The translations under genes were made by a program, and so were the position numbers. This document shows positions 23,843-35,879 of a DNA stretch of 64,000 nucleotides, in pieces. This stretch comes from Magicicada septendecula (lineage: Eukaryota > Arthropoda > Insecta > Hemiptera > Cicadidae), in NCBI GenBank assembly GCA_034769895.1, contig JAWRYS010001442.1, forward strand, positions 434,001-498,000, given 5' to 3'. Positions within the stretch are counted from its first letter, which is position 1; every line of letters begins with the position of its first letter. Below the pieces are notes generated by a model. It was not told where the DNA came from, did not search any database, and worked only from the letters and a program-made list of their open reading frames with translations.

Positions 23843-24475
23843 TTATAGTAGAAATTCCTTGTGTTCCAAAAATGGTTTGAATTTTTCGAAGGCGAATACT
23901 ACGGCTAAACTTTCAAGTTCGTAGGCTGAGAGCTTCCTTTCTTGCTCGGTCAATGTACGGGAAGCATAGCTGATCGGAAGTCTAGTATTATTGATTTCCT
24001 GGTATATTACCGCTCCTAATGCTACACTCGAACTGTCGGTCTGTACGACAAATGGTTTACTGAAATCTGCTAGCTGCAATACCGGTGGGGATATTATGCT
24101 TTCTTTGAGTGTTCCAAAAGCGTCTTGGTGTCGAGTAGTCCACTCGAATTTCGTTCCTTTCTTTCTTAGTGCATTCAATGGGGCTGCTATATCCGCTAGG
24201 TGGGGTATGTACTTGTGAAAATAATTAATCATACCTAAAAATCGAGCTATACCTTTGACATCTCTCGGTGGTAAGAATTCTCGGATTGCGCGTGTACGTT
24301 CGGGATCGATGCTAACCTTACCTTCGGCAGATACTATGTGACCTAAGAAGGAGAATTGTTTTACTGCGAAGTTAACTTTACTCGGGTTTACCGTTAGTCC
24401 AGCTTTCTTTAACCTGGATAATACTTCACGCAAGTGATCAATATGTTGATCCATTGACTCACTATATACTACCAT
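23843..24475 (-). pseudogene. gypsy RT end and RNase H
   Basis: Open for 210 codons. It begins just after the YLDD catalytic motif (MVVYSESMDQH), passes through the RT thumb and connection (FSFLGHIVS, RGIARFLGMINYFHKYI-like) and reaches RNase H with QTDSSSVALGAVIYQ, its first catalytic Asp and Gly-Ala strand, and SYASRTLTEQERKLSAYELE, which carries the catalytic Glu. A single TAA (23840-23842) separates it from the TDNQALSW segment that continues into the integrase frame. The stop stands where the family has another residue between EFLL and TDN. Confidence 0.9.
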
Positions 24476-24975
24476 ATCGTCAAGATAGTGATATACAAAT
24501 TTAAATTTAACGTCATGAAAACTTTTTTTCTAACAGTCTGCTACATACTGAACTTCCTTGTGATGTACCGAATGGTACTCTAGTAAATTTATATAGATTA
24601 AATGGGACAGCAAAAGCAGTTAGATGTTTTGATTCCTCAGCTAGTGGGATTTGGTGGAATGCCTGGTTGAGATCCATTATGGTGAAGATTTTCGCTTTTG
24701 TAAAATAGTGAAACACACTGTGAATGTCGGGCAGGGGTATCGATTCAAATTCTATACTCTTATTCAGCTGTCTATAATCCACGACTAGTCTAAGTTTGTC
24801 AGTTCCTTTTGGTACTAGGAATGCAGGTGATGAGTATGGAGAAGTTGACGATTCTATGACGTGTTGCTCAATGAGTTTGTTAATGTGGTTTCTCATTATT
24901 TACATCTTGGGCGGCGATAATTTGTATGAGTGAAGGCGTTTTACCTTGTTGTCACTAAGATTTATTTTATATTCG
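24476..24975 (-). pseudogene. gypsy reverse transcriptase, frameshifted
   Basis: The 127-codon open piece (24513-24896) has the RT fingers and palm: SSTSPYSSPAFLVPKG, LRLVVDYRQLN, FTIMDLNQAFHQI with the first catalytic Asp, and TRVPFGTSQGS. A one-base gain in a run of seven A's (about 24523-24529) shifts the frame. The next frame then gives the VYHYLDDM segment with the two remaining catalytic Asp (about 24475-24497). Upstream, a TAA just before the Met at 24896 interrupts a SPPKM segment that the family continues through. Two point lesions therefore account for the whole inactivation of this domain. Confidence 0.9.
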
Positions 24976-25061
24976 ATTAAGTGGGTTAATCCTAACTTTG
25001 GTGTGAGTACAGTAGAAAGTTCCCTTATTAACTTTTGAATTCTTTGTCGCTCATTTCCTTT

Positions 25062-25640
25062 TCAGTGACTCAGACTAGATTCCTGATGCTCTAATTGAAG
25101 AGTTGAGGTTTCACAATTAGAGTCGTTACTTAACTCGGAGTCGAACTGATATTTTCGATTACGATCAAATCTGAAGAAATATTGTTTTGCATATATATCA
25201 AGGATTAAGCCAGTTTTACTTATGAAATCAGCGCCTAGTATTAAGTTTTGTCCTAACACTTCAGCTACTAGTAGGGGAACATACCAAGTAAAATTCTTTA
25301 TTTTTAATTTCACCGTAATACTGCGCGATATATTTAGGTTTTGTTTATTTGCGGTGGCACACTTTATTTTCACGTTTTGGCTACGTTTAATCAGATTATG
25401 ATTAGCTAATACGGTGGCTAACTGTTGACAAATTATACTACGGGTAGATCCGGAATCAATTAAACCAAAGGTATTCGTTGCTCCAAGGTCTATCTGTACG
25501 TAGGGTAGTTGACATATACTTGTTTTGCATGCACCAATAGAGTTGCACTTCTCAATAAATCTTGTTAAGTAAGGGTCTATGCGTTTATTTTTATTTACTT
25601 TTACTTTATGATTATTATTACTTTTACCTTTCCTTCTGGT
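25062..25640 (-). pseudogene. gypsy aspartic protease
   Basis: The frame is open well upstream of the Met at 25373 and includes GLIDSGSTRSII (about 25447-25482), the D-S-G catalytic loop of retrotransposon aspartic proteases, and later VLGQNLILGADFI, the flap-distal strand with the conserved GADF. The protease cuts the gag-pol precursor. The tail (residues after about 65 of the open piece) is Ser/Asn-rich and leads toward the RT. Confidence 0.85.
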
Positions 25641-25689
25641 GCTGCGGAAGACGCAGGATTTTGTTCTTCCCGCTTCACATGTTTTTCTG

Positions 25690-26015
25690 ACTGGTCTGTT
25701 TTCTGTTGGTAGCGCTTTTGTTTACAATTCTTGCTAATGTGTCCGGCCTTTCCACAGTTATAACATCTTCTTTTCTCATTGTTGTCGGGGTTTTGGTCTA
25801 GAGTATGAGATATGGGGATAGCTTTGGGTTTTCGATGTACTTACGAATCGCTTATCACGGTAGGTTCGGGTATCAGTTCCAATTGGTAGAGGTTGGGATG
25901 AATCTCTGCGTTGAGTCTGGGACATAGAAACGCGTCTTTTCTGGTCAGAATACCAGACGTTGGACGAATGTATACAACATAGTTCTAGTTCGGTGAAAGT
26001 GGTTGGTCGCTTCAT
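25690..26015 (-). pseudogene. gag nucleocapsid with one zinc knuckle
   Basis: CYNCGKAGHISKNC (about 25728-25770), a C-x2-C-x4-H-x4-C knuckle that binds RNA, preceded by a basic, Ser/Thr-rich stretch (25776-26015) in a neighbouring frame. A frameshift near 25790 separates the two. Confidence 0.8.
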
Positions 26016-26095
26016 GAGTGCTAGGCGAGATCGCTCCTCGGGAGATAGTCCTACTAGGGACTATTGTCTACTAACTGTTGTTCACTCCATTTAAC

Positions 26096-27181
26096 TTATA
26101 GCAATAAAGCAGATTCCCTTATTTCAGATATATAATGAGCTAATCTCTCGTATGCTCCTTGTACACGAAGTACTAGGTTCCGCTTCAATTCTTCGTAGAT
26201 ACCGGTGGGAATGAAATGTCTTATTACGGTGGTATGAAGTTCTTCTACAGGGTGATTATACCTTTGGGATTCTAACACACGATCTTTTAAAGGAGATCTA
26301 CATTTAGGTAAAATTACTTGTAAAATCTGGTCATCTCTTAGTTGTTGCAGATCCTTTAATTGTGAAAGGTACTTGAGAAAATCTAGGAGCTTTGTAATAT
26401 TCAGCCCATCAGTGGTTGGTATGTCAGACAAAATACGTTCTACAGGGTGGGTTATTTTCCATAAAGCTCGGTAGTTATATTTAATTGAGTCGTCATTCTA
26501 GGTTTTCCGCAGATTGATTCGTCGGCAAGTGAGGATGTAAATCGTTGGTACGAGTAATATTCTCTAGTTCATTTGGAAGTAGCGTGACGTTTAAGTGTTG
26601 GATATTTACTCGTCTATCGGTTAACCGTTCTTTAAATGGATCTACATTGGATTCCTGCAGAAACTGAAATTTTACAGTACCGGTTTGCTGTTCTTGAGTA
26701 GGAGATTGGGTAGGGGAATATTTAGTTTCGTCATTGCTTCTTCAATCTCTTCTAATCTAAACGATTCGGACCTTCGACGTAATTCGCGCATTACCTCGGG
26801 TAATTGTTGTAATACTTCCTCCGCGAATTTTTGCGCATCCGGTGGGGTAACTTTATCACCGGGCCAATTCAACAAATTGGTGATACGGCGGGTCAGATGT
26901 TCGATTCTTTGGGTGGTGCGTAAAATTACTGCGGGGGATTTTTCATCACGCAGGGTTTGTGCGATCGAAGTTAGTTCTGTATACTTGTGATAGCATGTTT
27001 CCTTTTCACTTTCAAAACCTAAGACACTTAAACGATTTAACAATAAGGGTTTGTCCGGTTTATTTTCACGTAACCTTTTGCGAAGTTCGGCGACAGTTAC
27101 ATTTGAGTATGGAAGACCACGCAACAAGGCTTCACAGCTTAATTCGTCCTTCAACAACAAGTCGGGGTTAAATTAATCCAT
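26096..27181 (-). pseudogene. gypsy gag, N-terminal and capsid parts
   Basis: The best start is the ATG at 27181-27179, since it is the first Met of the frame after the leader. Its third codon is TAA, a disabling change. The next piece (26672-27160, 162 codons) has a SAP-like VAELRKRLREN segment near its start and charged helices. The piece at 26096-26431 (111 codons) has the capsid style of Ty3/gypsy gag (LPKCRSPLKDRVLESQRYN, PTGIYEELKRNLVLRVQGAY). Stops and a frameshift lie between 26432 and 26671. Gag would form the particle that packages the RNA. Confidence 0.8.
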
Positions 27182-27852
27182 TTTTGTTAATAATGACCCT
27201 TAAATAAACGAAGTATTACGTACGACAAATCTTATGTCATCTATTTTAAACACTTATAAAGCTTGAATTCATTTAAACACACACATATATCTCTTATTAC
27301 ACATAGAATCTTATTAATTAATCAAATTAAACTTATTTCACAACAATTCAATTTTCTGTACTGTCATATACAATCAGTCAAAACAAAACGCTAATATCAT
27401 TTTACAGTAGAGAGAAATTTCACATACGAAGAGCTCATTGCTTTAACAATAGCACAAAAGGTCAGCTGTTTTGGGGAGTCTTATTGTTTTCATAGGGTGG
27501 TTTAACAAGGTAGGGTGATTCAGACACTCCTGAACACGATTCTTTCCTGTTCTGAATTGTCTGTTATGTGTGCGAGGGGAATTTTTATGGGATGCTCTAT
27601 ACGCACAAAGGGTAGAGTTTACATTTCTTGACACGCATTTAACATGAAACAGCCTGTCAATACTGACAGGTTTAAAATGGATTATTTACCAGCGATGACT
27701 TGTTTATTACGGCAATGTCCCAATACTAATATTATTATATCTTAATTAAAACTTTCTTCATTTATTTGTTCCCGATTTCAGAGTGAATAAATTTATATTC
27801 GACAAAGTTATTGTTAATGAATTATAACAATGTACACAATTTATTATTAATT

Positions 27853-27866
27853 AGCAGAGTGGCGCA
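27853..27866 (-). other. candidate primer site matching 5' end of initiator tRNA
   Basis: The + strand reads AGCAGAGTGGCGCA, nucleotides 1-14 of animal initiator tRNA-Met, four bases from the 5' LTR. The element strand is therefore complementary to the tRNA's 5' end. No ordinary TGG-starting site is present. Confidence 0.6.
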
Positions 27867-27870
27867 ATTT

Positions 27871-29287
27871 TGTAACATCTCCCTTGTTAAGACATTACAA
27901 AAGTCGGGAACCAGTTCAATTTGTTACCTGTTAATTTAACTAGCTGCCGTTGTCAGTAAACCTTACTCACTAACAAATTATAACACATTATTATTTAGTA
28001 ATTAGTCAAGGATTGCATAAATTTATTCACTCGCTGGGTGTTAGCAAAAACATCTCTTTATTAATATATTTATCTCTCATAGTTTACTTTACTCTTAAAG
28101 AAGTACTCTAATAAATTCTGCATTTAATATTCTGAAAATTTTTACTTCTTATTCATTTTATCTCAAAAGCATTCAGCTAGATATTGTTTTAAGTACCACG
28201 GATCCGGGTCTCAACTTTGTTATGTTTTAATTTATGACAACTTTAACCAAATTATTTGAAGAATAATTTTGGGTGTAAATTTTGAATTACCTTACATCTA
28301 AACATCGTAATGTTATTACTACTTCATTACAGAGATTACAAATATATATATGTTAATCTTTAAATTATCAATAGCTCTTTACTGTTCTTTTGTTACTTCT
28401 CTTGTTGAAACAAATTTTTACAAATGTTATGAGTTGATATCACCTGAATATAACATGAGTTTGCTGTGGGGTCCGTGATGGTCATATCCAGTCGTCTTCT
28501 AGGGTGTGATACACGGTTTCTCCTGATGCTCCATTATGTTGATTCCTTCCGAAAGGTAGTCTGGTTCTAGACGATTCAATTTTGGTACTAGAAGTTCATA
28601 CGGTTGTTGTTTGTGTTTTCTTCTTCTGGAGTCGGTTGTTCACATTTTATGTTTTAATTACAGTTCTTATTTTAGCAGCACTAAAATCTGGTAAGGAACA
28701 TATCTTACCACTTACAGTTTGTTAAGAGATGTGTCGGCTAAGTTTCCTTTTTTTTTTTAAATTACATATTTCTTCACGCACTACATTATATTTTCCTTTT
28801 TTTTTATTATTTTCACGCTACATTGGGTCAAATTGAAATCACTACAAACTTGATTGAATAGTTTTTAACGGTATACACCTACGTGTTAATTGACAACACA
28901 GTAGCGACATCATTACATGTCGAAGTTTCTCCGGCGAATGGAATCATAGGTTAGCGGCTAGGGGTCTATATGCTGGCGCGGTTTTACGCGCTGAGAAAGT
29001 AGTTCGTTATTTTAAGTAGTATTAATTATTCATTAATTAAATCGTAATACTTTATTTTACCTTTTGGTTGTGAATTAAGAATTTCCTTAATTATTTACTA
29101 CGTCTTTTATTTAATTAACGGAATTATTATTTTTAGCTAAATAACATCGTACTTTGCGTGTTGGTACTGGACAATTTGCACGTTGATGCAGGAATCTAGG
29201 TACAGGTAAGGGGTGGATAATACTCTTACTTGGTATAAAAGCAAAAATTTCATTTGTGCTATTTAAACATTTTTTTAAATCGTCACA
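27871..29287 (-). repeat. 5' LTR
   Basis: 1,417 bp on the right side of the element; about 33 differences from the other LTR, spread evenly. Confidence 0.95.
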
Positions 29288-29291
29288 ATAA

Positions 29292-30005
29292 TACTAATCA
29301 AATACTAATACTACGCGTAACAAAGTAATAATTTATAAAAAGGGCTATTTTGTTATCGTCATTAATACGTTGAACAGCTTTCTGTTTAGTAAAATTTAAA
29401 ACTGACTATAGTTGTTGTTTCAGAAATTTAGAAATACAGTTTTGCGTTACAAAAGTCAGGTAACCATTGTCAACCTAAACGAGTCCTTTTACTTAAAGAA
29501 TAAGAACAATGCAGACAGTTCTCGTGCACTTAAATGAAATAAACGAGACTGAGATAAACGAGATTAACGCTCAAAATAGTAGCGGCTACACATATGAAAA
29601 TTTTACTTTAAATTTGCATAATAATTTGTATTTTATTACATTTTTTATTTTAACTACCTTGTATATGAATAAGTTTACATAATGAGAAATGCTGTAAATA
29701 AGAGACGAAAAGTTAATGGTTGGTTCGATGAGGGTTGTTTTTACCAGAAAAATGACAAAATAAAATCAATTAAAACTGTAGAGATTTACTGAAATCTCTG
29801 TTGTGGTAAACGGTTGCAAATCATAAGTTTTGCTGTAGAAAAATCTAGATTGTGTCCAAGTATCAGATGTTTCTGCAAGCTGTCAAGAGATACATGAGAG
29901 TGGATACAGAAAAAGAATGATATCAGTGTTGAACTAAGCATAGAATCTTTTCAATATAGAACCTGTGATATTTAATTAATAACGTTGTGTATTAATGGTT
30001 ATAAT
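29292..30005. other. AT-rich gap, no gene seen
   Basis: Nothing recognisable in six frames. Confidence 0.4.
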
Positions 30006-30010
30006 CGGAA

Positions 30011-30790
30011 ACAGAATTAACACTGTTGTACACCACTATAGAAAAATTATTCCGATAATTTTTTTAACTTCCTCATCAGATCGGAAATAACGATAATGGA
30101 ACTAGACAACTTCTTTATACCCCTAATTACCCTACAGCGCGTACACAATTTTGTAAACAAATTTTAAGTTAAACGCCATTTCTGGATATTAGTAACTAGG
30201 GAGTTCAGTCAAAAGCCGGTAATTCTACATTTCATTCTAGTACATTCTGTGTGTGTGTTTGTTTTGTGTGTACATCCTTTACAATATTTTTCGTTTTAAA
30301 ACCTCTCTCATTCATAGTTTAAACTGTAAATTTAAGTTTCCTTTCGGCACATTTTTAGAATGCGATATGTTGTCAAACTTTCCTCCTTTCTTTCAGTAAT
30401 TCAACGCAAACAACAATATAGGTAAACACCCTTTTCGTCCCTTAATATCACCCCCTATGGGTGTGGTCACTCAACCGTATTTTGAAAACATTTCATATTT
30501 GATATTTACTTTCTTCCTTAATGTTCTCTATCGTTCTTTACGTTTTACTTCTCATTTATATTATGAAATATTTCTTTATCTTCAAATTTAGTTTTAGTGT
30601 TTATTAAATTGTCTAACGCTATCTCTGTTTTTTAAATATTTCCAACTTTTTTTAAGTCTTCTTTAACTGTATTACTCACTAATCTACCTTTAAAATTTAA
30701 TATTTTTGGTTCATTTTTAGCTTCCTTCATGTTAATTTTTCATGCCTTCATGGTAAACTTTTCTTTGTCTTCAAAGTGAAAAAATAACGT
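30011..30790 (-). mobile_element. 3' end of a Penelope-like element
   Basis: Co-linear with 39286-39870. It has the terminal CACTGTTGTACACCACTATAG near 30021-30041, a degraded hammerhead-like region (CTGATGA at 30073-30079 inside a CCGAT/ATCGG stem, GAAA lost), a GT run near 30248, and the same AT-rich tail of the endonuclease frame up to about 30730. It is older than the 39-kb copy, with many indels. Confidence 0.7.
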
Positions 30791-30799
30791 AATCGATAC

Positions 30800-32930
30800 T
30801 CTGCATCTCAAGCCACATAAAGAAAGTCATATTTATTCCTTTTTCCGCTCAAGACAATAAACTTGGGCTAGTGGGTACATAATGTTGTGTAAAATTAAGT
30901 CATGCACATACAGTCGTGTGATTAATTTACATACTGCCTACATGCTACGTTAAGTGTGATTGTAAAACAAGAAACTTATAATTCTAACGCACGTAGTGGA
31001 GGTGTACTACACAGCTTCTAAAGTGCAGTTCATAATTGCTTCCCATGCATTTTCATCTTCATATCCCCTCAACAAAGTGTTGCAACTACTTGCATTCATA
31101 ATTTTAAGAATGCACTAACCTCTTCTAAACTCCGACGCGATATATTTTCTCCTCTCCGTAAGAAACACAGCAGTCTCTTATCTTCGTCCTTCCAATACCA
31201 GAGCCCTTTATTAATCGTCATTACTTCCTGTCTGTTCTGACACGCTGACGGTTAAATTCTACTTTCCCAGTTCAGTATCTCCGTTAAGGTTGCATATTTT
31301 TTATTACAAGGCGTTACGTCATGAACTTCCACCATCATGAATTAACAACTACATTAGATAATGTAGATAAATTAATAATATTAGTTCGAGTTTTGTGTAA
31401 TGAATTTCAATAAAATATTAACAGATAGGCAGGGAGTTTGAGTGTTTTGAAATCTGTAACCAAACTTATAATCAAAATTTAAACAAATATTCTTAATACA
31501 GTCAGCGTTATACTAAAATTTATAATCATTGGCGGGCTAGTAATATAGAAAGAGGGAAGGTATTGACAGAAATCGTTTGACGCACTTAAAGTGGTTTGCC
31601 GATTTTGAAAGCAATTACTTTTAACAGCATTTACTTAAGCTTCGTTACTAATAAATATCACTGATTTAATTATGTAGTCAAATATTTTTGTACACAAAAA
31701 GATTACCTATCTACCATTAATTTTTTAAAGGTTAACGACACTTTAAAAAACAAAGAAATTACACTTAAATGTAGAAACCGGTTTTGAAACTATTTGCCTG
31801 CTTTGTGTACACATTAAACAGTACCCAAAACAAAAAAACAAGCTTAGAAGCATTTAAAGTGAAGTAGTTTTAAAGGATGTATTCAACAAATGATGACAGC
31901 TAATATCACATTCAAGAGTGATACAATGCTAAAAAGAATTCAATTGAAATATCCTAATGGAAAAAAAAACGACAAGTTAATTTCGGCATATGCTAAGACT
32001 TGGAGGATCCTCAATTTTTAATCACACCATCTGCAGTAAACAAGTGTTTGGTACAGGAAGATGAGTTCTACACAAGAAAATTATTGCTCACCATATTTAA
32101 TAGGGATTTGAAAATAGACCTTGTCTCTTCCATCCCAGGTGTAATGGTAAAATAATGTCTATGCAGTAATACATTAGGACGTGACGTCAACAAAATAATA
32201 TACTGGTGTTGACGTTGGTACGGGTCGCATAAAAGTGACGTAACATAAGTAACATATAGTAAGTAACATATTTTGGTCTTGTTAGTCTTTAAACCCGGGC
32301 ACCAAAAACGTTGAAGAAGAAGAAATGTAAAATGTTTTGTGTAGAAATTATGTTTTCTGTTAATATATGAATATAGTACATAATTATACAAACTATAAAA
32401 AATCTATGTGTAATTCAGTAAATGTTTGTGGAAAGATTTTTCAAGAAGGAAGAGGTAACGAGAAACAGATGTCGGGAAAAGGTTTGCTTTGCCTCAGAAA
32501 GGTTCTTAATAAGCTCATTATTAGCTATAGAATTTGTAATAACCTAATCTAGTTAGATCCCCTATTTGAGAAAGGATTTGGATCCTGAGTATGTCTGTAG
32601 CAGAACTACTCAGTAGATTAAAACAAACGTTTTGCCAGTAATATATTCTGACATTTAATAATGAAAGGTTAGAATTTATGTACACAGAACGATTCTTTAT
32701 GAACATCTTAACATTGTCTCTTATATTAAAGAAATTTCAAACCGTGTCTTTACGGAGAAAGAAAGATAAAATCATCATCGTCGTCAACATTAATGCCTAA
32801 ACCATTTTTGCTTCTTACTTCCATGTTCCTTAAGGAAATGGAAGTATGGTGATGGCAAAAAAAATCGTGTTCGAGATTATTGCAGATTCTGATTGTACCA
32901 CACTCAAAACATGAAAAAAGTCAGTTTCCG
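30800..32930. other. gap without recognised genes
   Basis: Low-complexity AT-rich sequence with isolated short frames (32068-32391 -, 32367-32552 +) that resemble nothing known to me. Confidence 0.4.
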
Positions 32931-32932
32931 AA

Positions 32933-32936
<4 letters not shown>

Positions 32937-32962
<26 letters not shown>
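32937..32962. repeat. (GT)n microsatellite
   Basis: 13 GT units directly before the satellite array. Confidence 0.95.
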
Positions 32963-32964
<2 letters not shown>

Positions 32965-32972
32965 TTTTTTCT

Positions 32973-34435
32973 ATGGCAAACGATAACAGTCGCAAATTCA
33001 AACAAAATCAAATAATTTTTGCATACAGCCCTGATTTGTGGAGTACTCAAGACCTATTGTTTTTGGTGAAGATCGGTTAAGGGAAAGGGTGTAGTTTACC
33101 TGCAACGGTTTTTTTTAATCAAGGGTAATTTTTGTATATGGCAAACAATAACAGCCGTAAATTCAAACAGAATAAAATAATTTTTTGCATACAGCCCTGC
33201 GTAGTAGAGTTCTCAAGGTCTATTGTTTTTGGTTAAGATCGGTTAAGGGAAATGGGTAGTTTACCAGGAACGTTTTACGTTTTAACAAGGGTATTTTTTA
33301 TGACAAACGATAACAGCCGCAAATTCAAACAGAATCAAATAAGTATTTGCATGCAGCCCTGATTTGTAGAGCACTCAAGACTTGTTGCTTTTGGTGAAGA
33401 TCGGTTAAGGGAAAGGGGTAGTTTATGGGCTACGTTTTTTATCAAGGGTTATTTTTTCTATGGCAAACGATAACTGCCTTAAATTCAAACAGAATCAACT
33501 AATGTTTTCCATACCTTTTTGAATTATATAGAACTCAAGGTCTGTTGATTTTGACGAAGATCGGTTAAGGGAAAGGGGTAGTATACCTGTAACGTTTTAT
33601 GTTTTAAAAGGGTATTTTATATGGCAAACGATAACAGCCGCAAATTCAAACAGAATCAAATAATTATTTGCATACAGCCCAGATTTGTAGAGTGCTCAAG
33701 ATCTATTGTTTTTGGTGAAGATCGGTTAAAGGAAAGGGATAGTTTACCAGCAACGTTTTTTTTTCAAGGGTAACTTTTTTCTATGGCAAACGATAACTGC
33801 CGTAAATTCAAACAGAATCAACTACTTTTTTGCATACCTTTTTGAATTATACAGAACTCAAGGTCTTTTGATTTTGTCAAAGATCAAAGGTTACGGGAAA
33901 GGGGTAGTTTTTACCTGCAACGTTTTATGTTTTAACAAGGGTAATTTTTTTGAAGAACGATAACTGCCGTAAATTCAAAGAGAATCAAATAATGTTTTGC
34001 ATGCAGCCTGGAATGTAGAGTAATCAAGACCTGTTGTGTTTGGTGAAGATCGGTTAAGGGAAAGGGGTAGCTTACCTGCAACGTTTTTTTTTATCAAGGG
34101 TAATTTTTTTTTTATGGCAAACAATAACAACCGCATATTCAAACAGAATCATATAATGTTTTGCATACAGCACTGAATAGTAGAGTTCTTAAGACCTGTT
34201 GGTGTTGGTGAAGATCGGTTAAGGGAAAGTGGTAGTTTACCTGCAACATTTTATGTTTTAACAAGGGTAATTTTTTCTATGGCGAACGATAACTGCCGTA
34301 AATTAAAAAGGAATCAAAAATTTTTTGCAAGCTTTCCTGAATTGTAAATAAGTGAAGGCCTGTTGATTTTGGTGAAGATCAGTTAAGGGAAAGGGGTAGT
34401 TTACCGGAAACATTTTTTGTTGTAACGAGAGTAAA
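32973..34435. repeat. tandem satellite, ~163-bp unit, nine copies
   Basis: Units start at 32973, 33138, 33300, 33460, 33621, 33783, 33950, 34114 and 34279, so 160-167 bp apart. Each begins ATGGCAAACGATAAC or close, has AAATTCAAACAGAATC early, GAAGATCGGTTAAGGGAAAG in the middle and a T-rich end with CAAGGGTA. Two subtypes exist: most copies have CATACAGCCCTGATTTGTAG, while copies 4 and 6 have CCTTTTTGAATTATA at that place. Copy 9 is intermediate. No coding content. Confidence 0.95.
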
Positions 34436-34691
34436 GTAATTAATTTTGATAAATAAAGTATCCTGATAAGAAGATCTTAATAAGCCACTGTAGAAACGTA
34501 GATAAAATATCTATAAATGAAGAGGATATTTGAACGTGGTGGGGGTAATTTTCTATAAATTAAAATTATAGTTGAAGGGGGAGGGGATAATTTTTATATG
34601 TGTACTACGTTATCGACAACAAAGTAGTAGTTTGTTGTCAAAATTCTTTCCCGGGCTGTTTGGCCGTAGTCCAATGTTTTCTGCAAAACCA

Positions 34692-34726
34692 GACGTTTCG
34701 GCAGTGCCGTCGACTGCCATCATCTG
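34692..34726 (-). ncRNA. hammerhead-like motif, degraded
   Basis: On -: CAGATGA (34720-34726), T, a hairpin with the six-pair stem GGCAGT/ACTGCC, GAAA, CGTC. The layout is that of the other PLE tails, but the core has CAGATGA in place of CUGAUGA, so it should be inactive. Confidence 0.4.
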
Positions 34727-34729
34727 TGA

Positions 34730-35525
34730 AAATTGAGTGCGATAACGTGTGGTGGTATATGTTAGTGACCACAATACTGTGGTTAAGGCTGAAGCAATAA
34801 GTAGTATTTTCTATGGAAACATTTCATTTCGTAAATGATTTTAAATATAAATCTTAGAACGTGGAAATCATTTATGGTTCTCCATACCGATATTTTTTCT
34901 TTCTTCACAGCTGATCGCTCCACATTTTACTTGGACAGTCCACACATTTCTACTACGCTGTGGTCTTCACATTTGAAATAACTTTAGGCAGTACAGAGTT
35001 TACCATACTATCTATGTATTCCCTTCTTTTATTTGATAGCGGTCTATGCAAGGTTTAAATTTAAAATGTTAAAGGAGACTACATTTGTTAGTGTGCAGTT
35101 TGTGCAGCTATAGATAGGGACTGGAACATTCATTCATTTCTAAACGATTTCCACGTATAGATGACAACAACACTGTACATATTCTAAAACTATGCTAGAT
35201 CACAATAACATGTATATATCCGACGTGGGACAAAGGACACATAGGTAACAGCGTTGTACAGGACCTTAGGCACTGAGTCTCGGTATCTCACATACGAAAC
35301 TAGTGAATAGCCATAGGAGAGCTTTCGTTCGTTTATGTTGTTTCAGTAATGACGGAAAATTCCGACAACAAAACGCAGAATTTGTAATAAAAAATATTAA
35401 TGAAGTCTTGAAGATTTTATCGTTCATAAATACAATTAAATTACAATCAATTAGTAACTTTCGCCTATGTTAAACGTCTACTAAAAACGTTGCCGGCAAA
35501 TTAATAAAGCATCTTACAACATGCA
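34730..35525. other. gap without recognised genes
   Basis: Nothing recognisable. Confidence 0.4.
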
Positions 35526-35529
35526 TAGA

Positions 35530-35830
35530 GAACTACGAATACACACAAGAAATCAAGTGAACTTATCTCAAATGCAACTTACAAAATAGGCCTACACTGC
35601 GCACAGAGTAAACAATTCTATTTAGGTCGGATACAACGCAGCTTTAAACAGAGATCCAATGAACACATGAAACATTTTCACCCCACCACTTTATCTACTT
35701 TTGCAAACGATCTGATTGAAATATATTACACATGCGCAGTTATCAAGCTCAACATTAAAATCATGTACGTATTCGGTAAGGATTATAAAGTAGATACACT
35801 TTAAAACTAGAAGTTAGTAACTAGAAATAA
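35530..35830 (+). pseudogene. GIY-YIG endonuclease of a PLE
   Basis: One frame stays open for about 90 codons and reads NATYKIGLHCAQ, SKQFYLGRIQRSFKQR, SNEHMKHF and STFANDLIE. The order is the GIY strand (TYKI), the YLG of the second half, the Arg helix (RSFKQR), the NEH with catalytic-region Glu-His, and the S-x-F-A-N-H-like helix. This is the C-terminal nicking domain of Penelope-like elements. Cys residues that normally follow the first strand are partly kept (one of two). No RT is seen upstream, so the copy is 5'-truncated. A CTGGAGATG sequence at 35963-35971 may be the remains of its hammerhead-like tail. Confidence 0.75.
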
Positions 35831-35879
35831 AAACCTACAGTAACAAGAACACACAAAAACAACATTCTAGATGCAGATA

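Larger units (their letters stand above)
20389..29287 (-). mobile_element. complete Ty3/gypsy retrotransposon, mutated
   Basis: An 8.9-kb element with LTRs 20389-21804 and 27871-29287 that differ at about 33 positions by eye (near 97.7% identity), flanked by the duplication ATAA (20385-20388 and 29288-29291). Reading right to left: 5' LTR, an unusual primer site, gag, a zinc knuckle, protease, reverse transcriptase, RNase H, integrase, 3' LTR. The pol order RT-RH-IN places it in Ty3/gypsy. No env frame is visible between integrase and the 3' LTR, and no clear polypurine tract adjoins the 3' LTR. The reading frames carry a few isolated stops and frameshifts, so the copy is recent but dead. Confidence 0.95.
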
